A DNA stretch of 64,000 nucleotides from Paramacrobiotus metropolitanus. Its lineage: Eukaryota > Tardigrada > Eutardigrada > Parachela > Macrobiotidae. Of this stretch, positions 51,140 through 63,354 are shown piece by piece (position 1 is the first letter of the stretch; the number at the start of each line of letters is the position of its first letter). The notes beneath the pieces were generated by a model, which saw only the letters and a list, made by a program, of their open reading frames with translations, was not told where the DNA came from and searched no databases. The position numbers and the translations under genes were made by a program. The stretch spans positions 1,612,001 to 1,676,000 of the forward strand of contig NW_026570222.1 of NCBI RefSeq assembly GCF_019649055.1, in the 5' to 3' direction.

Positions 51140-53248
51140 GTTCAAAATGCAGTTAGTATCAAAATCAGCACTAAAAAAGTGTTGTTGTGCTGCAGTCATA
51201 CACACACACACACGCACTTCGAGATGAGGAAAAATCATTAACCAAACACTAAATTTGTTTCCCCCAAATCACACTAGTATCAAATTGTACGATCTGTAGT
51301 GTAATGCAACGGGGAAACAAATTTTAACAGAAACAAACCATACGTTAGCCTTCCATACAATAATTACCTATTCCATACACAATTTCACGCTGCCTTCTCT
51401 TGACTGTATGGATGATTCAAACAGCAGAGCATATTTGATTAAAAAAGCCGATGTGCACCATTTAGCAAACACCCGCTTGTTTGTTGTCGAGGCATTTACT
51501 ATTCGCTTGCGGTCTACTAGGTAGCTACCAGTTACGCTCACTGACCACTGCACACCGCCAACGTGCTACATTGCTAAAAACCAATTTCCTGTATTGGAAC
51601 CAACTTCGCCCTTCGGTCAAGCGGTTTTTGTTAACACAACACAACCATCGTTTTTGCAGCTCACACAAAGATGTTGTGTAAGTCGTGCGATTTTCAAATC
51701 AAAGAAAGAAATACACAGGCATTATTACTGCGTTTACAACAGAAGATATATTATTTATGAGTTTTCGCTGAAAAATTCTGTTAATGCAAAGTTATTCGAA
51801 AACTAATGCCAGATGATGCATCTACAGAAAAGGACTAGAAAAATTTTCAGTTTATGATACTGCAGCTACGGTAATAGTAAAATTTCTACTGTTTGTTCGA
51901 GTGCTCAACGCTACTATGCGCGACAACAATCATTTCAAATTCAGGCTAAAAGAAACTAATTTACCAACCGCTTGCGGCGCACCACGCCACCCTGACAGAA
52001 CACCGCTCGGAATCCAGTAATCAGTCCTCGACAGTTCGCAATTGGACCGAAAAGTGATCCAAACCAAGACCGGCTCTGGTGGACTGCTTTCGAAAAATCA
52101 TTCGTCATTTTCCTACTTCCAGCGAGGTATTAAGAAAAATTCATTGGTGATGACTAGCAGCTAAGAGCAAAAATCACCACGGCTATTCAGCTTCCAAAAC
52201 ATTCACAATTTCTAAAACATCACAATTATTAGTCATCATTCGGAAATAATGCGGCATGCTGAGCACTCTATCTGAACGCGTGAAATTAAAAAGTGCCGAC
52301 GCGGTTTACCAGACAAACTTCCCCGTTAAGATTAACTCGCATACATATAATGATTATCCAATCAGGAACTATTTTTTCACCACGAAGATGGAAAAGTCCA
52401 TTGACAGAACGACAGAAAATCATCATCCATGTCAAAACTAAGCGCCTAATAGGCAAAATCATTTTAAATATTTACCTAAGTACTATCAACATGCTGCTTA
52501 GTGCTGCCAGAATGACACCAGATGATACAGAAAATGTTCCAACTTTGTATCGGAACAATTTAACTTTTCAGATCGTGACATTTCGTACTAAACATGCAAC
52601 GATGCTAGAACAAAAACAAATTTTTGGATGCTCACGCAGACGTTTCAGGCATCGCTTATCAAGTATTAGTCGGCATTTCTTACCAAAAACGACGGACTTT
52701 CAAGTACGCCTTTTGCGTATCATATCATGATTGCGAACTCCACACAAAACATGCAGTAACCATAATTAATTAAACACAATCATCTGCACTCTGACAACGC
52801 TTAAAAAAAATTTGAGATGACAGGTTATGCTGCGTCACGAAATCTTGCTAAGGAACACGAATGTTAACAATTCAAACAGATTTATATTCCAACTTTGTAT
52901 CGGACACAATTCAAGTTTTCAGGTATCGTTATTAAAAAAAATTCAAACAATGTCTTTAACGTTATATATCATTTTAAAAATTGCCAAATGTCAAAACGTC
53001 GAATTTACTGCCACATTTTTGTTGACATTGATTAATTACAGGTGGTTTCTCCCTTGATTTTGCATTATCAGGACTAGAACTGCAGAAAACACATTTTCAA
53101 TATTTGCTTTTATCGTTGTACTTGTACCTACTTTGGTTTAATTAAAGGTACAGTATTTTATTGCGGTAATACAGATTCCAGCTTGTCTGGGTTTCATTCT
53201 GACTTTTAACGTTCATCACTCAAAATAAAAGGAAACAAACAACAAGAT
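51140..53248. other. Intergenic, one candidate first exon, no confirmed gene
   Basis: A minus-strand segment at 51965-52108 begins with ATG, is open for 48 codons and ends at a GTAAAT donor, but its phase does not fit MOB2. A plus-strand frame at 52293-52730 is basic and without similarity. A ~40-base segment containing TTCCAACTTTGTATCGGA occurs at about 52537 and 52887. An AC-rich run lies at 51199-51216. Confidence 0.4.
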
Positions 53249-54290
53249 TCAAGAAATACGAACGCCACTTTGTGCGGTTACATATAGCTCCACACTACTG
53301 GGATATGACTGACAGTCGCTAATTCTAACGATAACGATAAAATCATTAGCGCTGGCCGTGCCAACTGCATTGTGAGCATGTGTTTTGGAACGATCTACTC
53401 GTACATTGTACAAAAAAATCCTGGAACATAAAAATCTTGGAACAAATAAAGCATAATACACAGATTGAGCATTGGTCGTGCCTCAAAGGCGAATTCGAAA
53501 ACTGGTACCAGTAATCCTGTATGTCGAAACTATGCGACAATTGGACTCACCCAGTGAACCAGTCCAATGTGTCCCGAAAATATCCAAATCCAAATCGCTC
53601 ACTAAAGGGTCGACTAGTGGATGGCAGTTGTTTCTCCTGCACATCCTTATCTTCACTGGCAGTCGGGGAAGATGCCATTGTCAGACGAAGGAACTACTAG
53701 TAACTTTATGGCAGTTTTCCAGTTTCCACCAATACAGAGGCTACAGTTCATGCACTAGCATCACTACAAATAAAAATTCTCACGGTCCTTCAGACAAGCC
53801 ATGTGTAAGCCAATAACCAATGTTTTACCAAAAAAGCATCAACGGCATATAATATTATATTGTCACAAGCGACACAAACACTTTGGAGTTTCCCCCAGAA
53901 CTGCGATTTCAGACCGATAAGGGATATGATCTTAAATCTTAACAAGTGACTACATATAAGAAGTTATAGTTCGGTAACGAGACCTGGCTGTGATAAAACC
54001 ATTCTGCACTTTTCAACGTCGCACATCTGGAAGGCCAAAGGTGGGTTTTTGCCTGAAGAGATCTTCACTCACGATATGCCAGCGAAAGAGAAGTTCCTCA
54101 GTACTCCGTATCACTTCCGAGATCTTTCCCAGGGGCTGCCACACAAGATGCCAGTGCGACTTCGCCTGCCTGCAGATAATCACGTCTCCAGGCTGAGAAC
54201 AACTTGGTGAATATCGTGTCCCGAACAAACGATAATTTTATATAGGACAGGATGTTATCATGGAAGCGAAAACTCACAGATCTGTTTATC
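53249..54290 (-). CDS. Possible small multi-exon gene of unknown function
   Basis: Segments that can be linked by good splice signals are about 54290-54273 (ending at GTGAGT), 54191-54072 (TTCTCAG acceptor, GTGAGT donor), 53693-53551 (TAG acceptor, GTGAGT donor) and 53420-53249 (TTCCAG acceptor, stop TGA). All junctions keep one frame. The central part reads SERFGFGYFRDTLDWFTG and the last SANDFIVIVRISDCQSYPSS. I recognise no family. An independent start at the ATG at 53678 would give a 99-residue two-exon gene. The support is only phase agreement and strong donors, so the model may be wrong. Confidence 0.3.
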
Positions 54291-54313
54291 CGCATCCACA
54301 AACAACTTCCCAA

Positions 54314-55021
54314 GCCAACTAAGGAGCTAACTTTATGGCACTCGCTATCACTTGTACAGCTTTGGCTTAACCGAACGATCCCAGAGGTTTAGCTCTTAGA
54401 TAGTAGAGCTCAGTCACAACTACGAAACACATCCCAAAAGCAAATGTATGGAAAGCTGGAGACAGGGAAGATATCTCGTCTACTGACGATCACAGCAATG
54501 AGCAACTCTCTAACTATCAGCTAGAAATACTGCAAACAGGTCACCAATCATTTACGTTTACAATAAATCAAAAATCAAGCAATACTGTAAGAATTAATAA
54601 GCGCTATATAACTCAAAAACTTCCAGCCCAAGAAAAACAGAATAATTACACTACACAACCATTTCGTTTTAACTTGTCCACTTGCATTTTATGAAAACGA
54701 TGGCGTCATAATTCATAAACATGATAAAAACCTCGTCTTTTGGGAATCCTGGCACCCGTGTGTAGCGTCTTTCCTCTGGGTGAATAATGGCAATCGCTCG
54801 AGGGCAGCAGTTATTATAAATATTGAACTATTGGGGCAATACTTACACAATGTACAGTAGTAAGCAATGAACAAAAGGACCATACTATCCAAATAAAATA
54901 GAAAGCCTTTAAGACTGTGGCATTACCGTAACTAAACCGTTTCGGATTGTTTGGAAAAAATATTGCACATTTTTTCTAAACGCAAGGAGGAAGAGAGCGA
55001 GTCACAAAAATATAAAAAGTT
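54314..55021. other. Intergenic, no gene seen
   Basis: No supported coding segment. An A-run at 55014-55018 is the T-rich terminator of the minus-strand tRNA gene. Confidence 0.45.
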
Positions 55022-55113
55022 CGCTGCGGACAGGATTCGAACCTGTGCGGGTGAAACCCATTTGATGTCTCGACTATTCAAGTCAAACTCCTTAACCACT
55101 CGGACACCGCAGC
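55022..55113 (-). tRNA. tRNA-Ser (UGA) with a probable 10-nt intron
   Basis: The minus strand folds as a class II tRNA. The acceptor stem is GCTGCGG paired with CCGCAGC, with discriminator G. The D arm contains CCGAGTGGTTAAGG, and the anticodon stem pairs TTTGA with TCAAA. The variable arm pairs GGGT with ACCC, and the T arm pairs ACAGG with CCTGT around TTCGAAT. The anticodon loop is 17 nt; removing TAGTCGAGAC (55067-55076) leaves a normal CTTGAAA loop with anticodon TGA and an 82-nt tRNA. The intron sits after position 37, the standard place. The internal A and B boxes look intact, and a run of five T follows the gene on its strand. Confidence 0.9.
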
Positions 55114-58100
55114 TTATCCATCAAGACAAAAAATCTTGTTGAACGATCCGTTAAAAAATGTCAGCCTTGATAATGCATAGTGCATATTTATAACGTATCT
55201 TTTTCTGAAACACTGGTGCCGCGGCAGACTATTTTACTTTATCAGTTCCATTAAACTAATTAACTGTGCTTTTGCTAGAATACTAATAATGTACAGTAAT
55301 AAAAAAATATCGCTCGCCCTTATATATCGTACATTACACACGTATGTATATTGTATACAAGCACAAGTATACGGTTATTCGTAGTAGTAATTTCATAAGG
55401 GAACTGTAACAGTTGCTGCCTTGCGCAAGCAGTCTGTTACTTATGAAAAACCAACAATAAGCACCATAAATCAACAAATTTAAAACTGAAAATTGTCTAA
55501 AAAATGAGAATGGAATTCAGGGAGATACGAAAACATCGTAACGCTTTTTAGGAGAAAATTAGTAAGTTTCTGATGTTCTTAATTTAACATTTTATTTTTC
55601 AGTTTTGTTTTTGGATAATTTAACGATATGCACCAGACACGGTGCTATAACAGAAAGAATTACATTGTTTTGAACTATTAGAGGATAAAATTGTACTGTA
55701 CACGGTACAAACACAAAAAATACTAGTACTAGCGGCAATTTCGAAAACTGTATTGCAAGTACGAGTATTTATCTAATTTTTAGTACAGACTAGTGCCAGT
55801 AATCAGGCCATCATAATAAACTTATGGTGAAACATTACTGAGGTACTGCAGGACGCCATCGCAAATATTTTTTCGATTTGTTTGCTAGCCTTGATGGACG
55901 GGACGTCATGGATCGGATGAAAGTGCATGTATTGGACCATCAATACAGTGCTGCGTTACGCTATGGACGTCGAACAATAGGAGGACACCGAACACTTACT
56001 ATGTTCGTGAAACAAGGACGCCGCCATTCATTTATGATATCAGTGTTAAGTAGTTCAGTTTTATGAGTATTCACTATTCACTTCCAGTACTATCCGCTGT
56101 AACCACATACCGCACATTTCTTGCAAGCATGTACAAATGTGCCTCTAACTACAAATATTTATTACAGCAACAAATATACTTCTATACTAATTTCATCGTT
56201 ATTATTTGTGTGGATTACAATTTTGTGAAACTGCAACGATGATATTTATGAACTTTTGAAAACATATAAATGCCTTTAGATATATCATAAATTAGCCAGG
56301 AACTATTACGGTAAGTCACGCTATAATTAAATTATCAGACAGTGATGATCTGACAATTTATAACGCATTTTGTAATTTAACTCACTCTACCCAGTAGTTA
56401 ACGGTGTCCACCTGATGCACCTGTATTTCTAAGCTAGACAATGCATAATCGTATGTAAGTACTTAATACAAGAATATGGCGTGCGTGCTTTATAATATAA
56501 TTATAGGCTATTTTTGCAAAGCTTTATACTGCCAAAATTCGTCTCCAACTTTGATTAGGCTGGTTTGTTGCGCTGAGGTGTACGCTTCTTCGACTATCTA
56601 CATTAACTTGCAATTATAAATACTCCGAATTTTGGAGATATTACTTGTAAAGTGTATTCCGACGTTGCCGAAAGCCGGCATCTTTAATAAGTTGGAATAT
56701 GATAGATATTACAGTAGTATCAACTATTAAATAGAATTTAGTAAACACGATATTATTACAGACGTCTGTGATACAACGCATACGAGATTGTACATCACCC
56801 TATGTTGTTGGGAAAGGTCACATAAATAAAATTAATTAGCTTTATAAGTTTAAGTAGAAGTATTGATTTATCTATGATTCTACATATATTTACCGTAAAA
56901 TTTTTCAATTTGCTCTTGGTGGGATATTTTTGAGAGGCTAATTTCTGAAAGCGTTTTTGCAAAGTTCCTATAGCTATGCTAGCAATAAAAGCGTCGAAGA
57001 TGTTGTACAATACGGATATCAGTGCAAATGATGTTTAATTATTTTCTCCTTCATAATCTGTACGCATATTCCTGGGTTTTCTTGGTTACTTGTGTCTTAG
57101 CTACATTTGGGAATGAAACACGTTTTGTGTTGCTTTTTTATTGATTTGATACTATATTCATATTATATTATAGTTTCACTTTGTAAAACACAGTGATTAA
57201 TTAACATGTGAAACGCAGCGATGCACGACTCTTGAATACGTTGTATACGTATTGGATACGTTCACGAAAACGGCTGGAAACGACGTTTGGAATAAAATCT
57301 GCAACCTTTGGATTGCACGTCCATTACTCTCATCGTTTATAAATCCGGCAACCCACAACAAACAAAATTACAAGACACTTATACAATCATTGTATCCAGA
57401 GGACTACAATCCCAGAAGTACCGTTTAACGCATATAAAAGAGACATTGGTATTTGGTAGAGATCATCCGAGCGCTGTATTTAGTCCTTAGACCCTATTAA
57501 TTTAATAGTACTAATTATGTTATTGCAGTCTTACTCTCGAATCACAGTAATTCTTACCGCACATATATTCATTGTGGAACGTGATATTGCATAGACTGCT
57601 CTAGGGCGAAGGCAATTATTTTTTAAATTACAGTTTTATTTGATTTGATTGATTTAATTTTCCTTATTTTTGAGTAGCCAAGCCCGTAAACGGGCATGGT
57701 CACATATCCTTATCCGTTGAAGAACATCGAAATTGCTAGGCTAGTCAAGTCACCACAACTCGTTAAGCACCACTCACACCAGTAATACGTACGTAGTGAC
57801 TACGTACGCTAGAGAAGCTAAATTTGTAAGTAGTATTCGAAGAATTTGTTATGAGCAATTATCACAATTATGCAAAAAAGCTATCATAATTATCATTAAT
57901 AAGCATTTCAATATTTATTAAGATCGTAATTCAACAATTTAATTTTAAATATAGCGTTACGACTAAATCTGCTGATAACCGTAAGTATTTCTTAATGGTC
58001 TACGCACTCGGCACTAGTGTGACTACTGACCCATATGACAGTTATACTGACCAGTGTACAGTATCTCCTATAAAACAGTTCGACAAAATCTCCTCTAAAA

Positions 58101-58910
58101 TTAATACGAACTGTATACTGAGAGCACATTCGTAGCTACTCTAACAGAAACTTCGTAACCACCCTAACAGAAAATAAGCAATCCATGCAAAGTATACATA
58201 CTCTATGGTCACAATTGTGATAAACTTTTGAATGACCGCTGAGGCTGATGGGACTGCCGAATCGCCGCTCTACGTGAACTACCCAGGATTCTGGTGCACA
58301 ATCACATTACGCACCTCACTTGTCAGTTAGATGAGCAGAACCCAAGTTTACTCCTGGCAACGGTCAGGGTCAAAATTGTGTACCACATGAATTCGAGAGA
58401 GTACTTATTTATAAAATCACGGGAAAGCGCTGACAACAATGCCGGTAGTGGATTAGGTTCAAAATTGGCATGCATCCAAGCGCCCATATATTTTTCTTCG
58501 ATTCGATTTTTGACTGAAGCGTGGAATTTTGGTAAGATCGGTGTCAGTAATTCTGCGAAATGTTTGTTAATCTGCTTAGACTGCTTTCTCGCAAAAGAAT
58601 CTGCATATGGAAATGAACATGCCAACAATTATAATAGTTATATAACAGACGTTCCCGTTTCCGCTGGTAAAGAAAAAATTGCTCACGCAAGTAGAGAAGC
58701 ACTTATATTCAACCGGGTCACTGCAGCAAATTTTATCCTAATTTAAATTTTGCAGCCACATTACCATAAAATTGCACGGTTGTTTGATTTGGAATAACGC
58801 GGTATGCACTTCAAAACTTAATGGTTTATACAAATTAGAGCAATGATGTGATTCGAAGATTTCGGATGACAATTAATATATATTGTTCAGTTCCGGTATT
58901 TCTCCGAATA
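55114..58910. other. Gene-poor intergenic region
   Basis: Mostly AT-rich DNA without recognisable genes. At 58294-58746 (+) and 58323-58628 (-) long frames overlap. The minus version follows a possible acceptor (ATATGCAG at ~58604) and reads QINKHFAELLTPILPKF, and could be a 3' exon, but no family or partner exon was found. A small hairpin, CCCGTAAACGGG, occurs near 57684. Confidence 0.4.
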
Positions 58911-59922
58911 TCATATTGTTCCGATTGTTTTATTTTCAGTTTTTCTGCTCATCCGACCAACCTGATGCTCACCCATGCCCGGAAGCGTCAAACCAGCGGT
59001 TTGTCTGTATAATGTGAATTTGGTCAGTGACAGTGTATTGGCAGTCAATGGTAATACGTGAATCGGGACACTGGGAAGAAGCTGGATGGCAACCGAGCGC
59101 AGCAATCCGGCACATTGACGGGATCTATTGCTTACCAGCCCAGCCAAGTTGGCGTTATGTATTTACTTTCCGCGAATCGAACAAACATGGTTTATTTGGA
59201 AAGTCAGCCTGCCGAGTTTTGCCATCGTTTACGAGCAGCGCCATTATACTCGGGGACGATAACGGTGCAATCATAACCCAATCGAAAGTACTGATTATGT
59301 TGGCCACGTTTCTATTCCACGCCGTCCGCCGCGTTGCCTTTTGCATATAATATTATTTCGGAATTATTACGTATATATCTTTATCTTATCGTTGTCGCAT
59401 GCGTGAACATCTCCACGAAAGAAATGTAAAGGAATCGCCTGTTTCTTCAGCTGAACTGGCTATTACAACCGGCTGACGATTTCAGGAATGATGACAGGAT
59501 TATTTACTTCAGGCATTTGATTGTGATCCTGCTGAACCTGGTAAATATATCTCTGTTTAAGAATAGTCTTCGGATACAATTAGTCATGAACAATTTCCCT
59601 CATTATTCCCCTATTAATCTCTTGGGAACTGACGCAATTTTGCAGGCTTAACAGCAGACTGAATGACAACCGGCGGGCTAAGTTTAGCGAGCGGAAATGG
59701 ATTTGCCGCCATATTACCGCACATAATCGCATTATTGCTACCGGTTCCGGTCGGAATTGACCGGCGTACATATACGGGAAAAGCAGTCGATGCTGATGCC
59801 GATGGACATATAAAAGCGGGCATTTTTATGCTTGTCCTTGTTTCCATCGCGTAATCCATTTCTGCGAGCGGATATCTATTGCCCAATTTTGGGATTAATA
59901 TATTCAACCACTGCTGATATCA
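58911..59922. other. Region upstream of the fucosyltransferase with overlapping open frames
   Basis: GC content rises, and open frames occur on both strands at 58911-59350 and 59614-59907, without a consistent splice model or known family. A minus-strand frame starting at 59859-59907 would begin within 65 bases of the fucosyltransferase start, on the opposite strand. The fucosyltransferase promoter must lie here. Confidence 0.4.
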
Positions 59923-62900
59923 ATGGCGACAACACTACAGCGTCTTTTGATCTTTGTCACTTTCATGCCGTTCTTCACGCTGTTTATGATCATGGTGTTG
60001 CGCAATGATGAGTCGCGACGACGAGACGAACCAAGCCCTTTCGACCGGTACCTGGACACCGGTTTAGCCGAACCGGACAGTCAACCGTACTGGCCGGAAA
60101 TGCGCCCCGCTATACCAATCGAAGCCGGTGATAGCAGTCATATTAATAGGACGATTAGTTTCCGCCGCAGTGATCCCGTGGATGCGCGCTGGTATCTGCC
60201 GGCGGAGGGAGATGCCGCTAATTACCAGGACACTGACATCTTGATTTGGGATAAACAAGATTTATGGCCAGAACAGAATCCATTGAGCGATCGCATTGAG
60301 AATCAGTTAATCTACCGACCGGCAACGGCGATGGATTACAACGCAAATGACACCGGCGATGTCGCTCTTAAGACAATATATTTACCAGAGGGCTATTCGT
60401 CGTGGGGTGTGGAAGGGGAGAGGAAGGTTTTTGTTGTCAGGGATAAATGCCCGGTGAATACATGCCGCCTGACGGATAAGGCCAACGAGGCGGACACCGC
60501 GGATGCAGTGCTGATGAAACCCCGATCCACAACACAGGTGAGAATTATTGATAGAATTAGGTTTCTGTGGTGCCAAGCCAGCCCGGTGTACGTAAAAGTT
60601 TGCCACTCCATGCATAAGTAATCATCAAAATATCATTTCACGCGTTTATTTGATATATTGAACGAGAATTGATATTTTGTTACTGCATTATTTATTGGTC
60701 ATCCACGCATGATCCGACACATACCGGAATCGATTAAGCTACCAATCAGTACCATAAGCATGCTGTAACAAAATTGCTCAATTATCAATAAATTGCTAAA
60801 TTTAAAATCAAATCATATTTTGGAAAATTCAGTAAATAATCACCGTCAATAACAAGGGCAAATTAACAACCGTGATTCTACTGATTACAGCGCGCTGGAC
60901 ATCTGTCGAAGCAGATCTGGATTATGTACGCTCTCGAATCTCCGTTTCACACTCCCAGTTTTACTACATCGAAAACTGTTTATAATTGGACAGCTACGTA
61001 AGTTCGGACCTTTCCTCCCTTATTTCAGTTCTATGCTCCCGCAGCTTCTGTCAGACATAAGGCGTTTCAGTCGATATGGCTGCATTTTAATTCTGTAACT
61101 GAACGGTTAATCGACTGATAAGAAAGTTATATATTCTTCAGTCCTTTTACTTAATCAATGATGAAATCTCATTGCATCATGAAATTTTTAGAAAGTAAAA
61201 TGAAACACGTAAAGAATTACCTTTCTCTTATTTTTTTGCGTAGATCTCTAATGTTTGATCCGCAAAATTATGTGCCATCATAATTATGCACGATGTGCAT
61301 ACTGCATTGTATGTAAATTTCTATATAGATGTATCGACACCAGGTCAATGCATGACATATGACATACAATTTGAAATCCCGGCCGAAAATTTTTGTGGCT
61401 ACTTTATGCGCCTACTCTTGTACAACATCTAATAACCACAGCCAAACAACAGCAGTAAAAAAGTCAAACAATAATGCTTTTTAGTGACCGGTGGCACCAA
61501 ATGTCACTCTGTCGTCCATGTACAATATAGAAATACTGGTAGCTGAGGGCCGATTACGCTTGCGGCATCCAGCGGAGCATTAGACCACCAGTTTCCGGTT
61601 GGCGGGATGAGAGATAGCTTGACGTTTAAGTATTTGCATTAATCATCGATCCCTCTATTTGCGGTCCATTTTGTATTGTGCATGTTCAGTCGCCTGTACA
61701 CTGGGAGCATTTTCCCCAGCAACTCCATATGGAGCCTTCTCCTTAAACTCCGACGCAATAGCTCTGAAGTGAAGAGCATCATGTAATTTGATTAAGAGTC
61801 TTGTGCCGTGATTTTGCAGTTACCGGCTGGACAGTGACATTGTCGCCCCGTATGAGAAATACGTCCTATACAATCCCGCTGTCAGGCAGATCCCGCAAAA
61901 AATCAACTATGCCGGCAGAAAGACGGGAAAAGGCAAAGTCGCCTGGTTCGTCTCCAACTGCAATGCCAAGAATAATCGCCTGGATTATGCTCGACAATTG
62001 GCCAAATACATCTCAGTCGATATTTATGGATCGTGTGGAAATAAGAAATGCTCAAGATTCCAGAAAAACTGTGAAGAGATGCTCCAGACTGACTATAAAT
62101 TCTATTTGGCATTTGAGGTATCGATTTACTACCTACCGGCTTGTAACGGAGAATTGCTACAAATGAATTGTAGTCAGCACTTACAAATGACAAACGAGTG
62201 GTCTTCAATGGCTTTTGCCAAGGGTTTCCCAACATGTAACGATTTTTTAAGATAGCGCAGTATTGATGTATAACTGAATTAACTGCGGAATAGTCTTCGG
62301 AAGTGACACTATTGTATTCCGTCGGCTTGCCATGATTACTTCAGACATATTCTAGATGTATAATAATACCCTATTAACGGACCAGCGCAAGTTTTTGCAG
62401 TATGCAGAAATCCTAACGTATTTTTTGTCTTAAGCACAATATGTAGAAGTACTGTAATACTGTGTTCGCCACTTACGATTAGCTATTCAGAGCGCAGTTC
62501 TTACTTTTTGGACATTACTCGTAGGCGTCTTTTCAAACAAATTCGACATCTATGTAAAAAAAACGCAAGCTGTTTTTTATCAGCTCGTAGATGTTTACGT
62601 AAAAAACCTATAGTACGATTATAGAAGCATCTTCGTAGTGACGAGTACGTACATTTTTTGTATTGTTATGACAAAATATACTATTGTTATTGTGATTATT
62701 AAACTTAACTAGACAAATAATATTTTTGATTGACTTGATTTTTTATAGAACAGCAACTGCCGATGGTACATAACCGAGAAATTCTGGATAAATGCGCTAG
62801 GGTAAGTTTACTGCTGTCTGCGGATAATGATAACTTTAAACTCATGCCAACTGTTACAAAGCTTGTATATTACAATGTGTATATAGATATACAGAGATCA

Positions 62901-63354
62901 CAGACTAGCTTGTATATAAATATAATGTACATAAAACATTACACTACATTATACGAATCTTATCAAACACAAATTCAATAAGCTTAATAAAATTTAAAAT
63001 GGTTTTCTTTACTGCATGCAAATGCTTTATAAACCGATGAAACAGTTTCTTTGTGTCCAGTTGCACTTACGGTTAGCCTGGTACGGTTTTCCGGATGCTT
63101 TTTGGCTGAACTGAATGCTTTTTCTCTACCAGGTCAAACATCGTCCCAATCGTTATGGGAGCCCCTCTAAAAGACTATCAATTATTAGCTCCTTATAAGA
63201 GCTTCATCCACGTTGACCAATTTCCCAACGGACCACAAGAGCTCGCCGAGTATTTGCACAAACTGGATTCAGATGACAATCTCTATAATGAATATTTTCA
63301 ATGGAAAGGCGCTGGCCAACTTATCAACACGTTCTTTTATTGCCGCCTCTGCGC
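59923..63354 (+). CDS. Alpha-1,3-fucosyltransferase (GT10), 3' end not seen
   Basis: Exons 59923-60537, 60891-60997, 61820-62117, 62749-62801 and 63133-63354 join in phase to 431 residues. A short cytoplasmic tail and a signal anchor (LLIFVTFMPFFTLFMIMVL, ~8-27) give the type II topology of a Golgi enzyme, followed by a long stem. The GT10 catalytic region is clear: KQIWIMYALESP, YNWTATYRLDSDIVAPY, KVAWFVSNCNAKNNR with GSCGNKKC, then FENSNCRWYITEKFWINAL, which is the GDP-fucose-binding signature. After that come VPIVMGAPLKDY, SFIHVDQFPNGPQELAEYL and YFQW. The family moves fucose from GDP-fucose to GlcNAc of N- or O-glycans. The last exon ends at a GTAAGT donor in phase 2, so a final short exon lies beyond 63354, probably outside the window. 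Confidence 0.92.

Noticed and set aside
54951-55142. Plus-strand frame covering the tRNA locus
   Set aside because: It runs antisense through the tRNA-Ser gene; the RNA structure explains the sequence.
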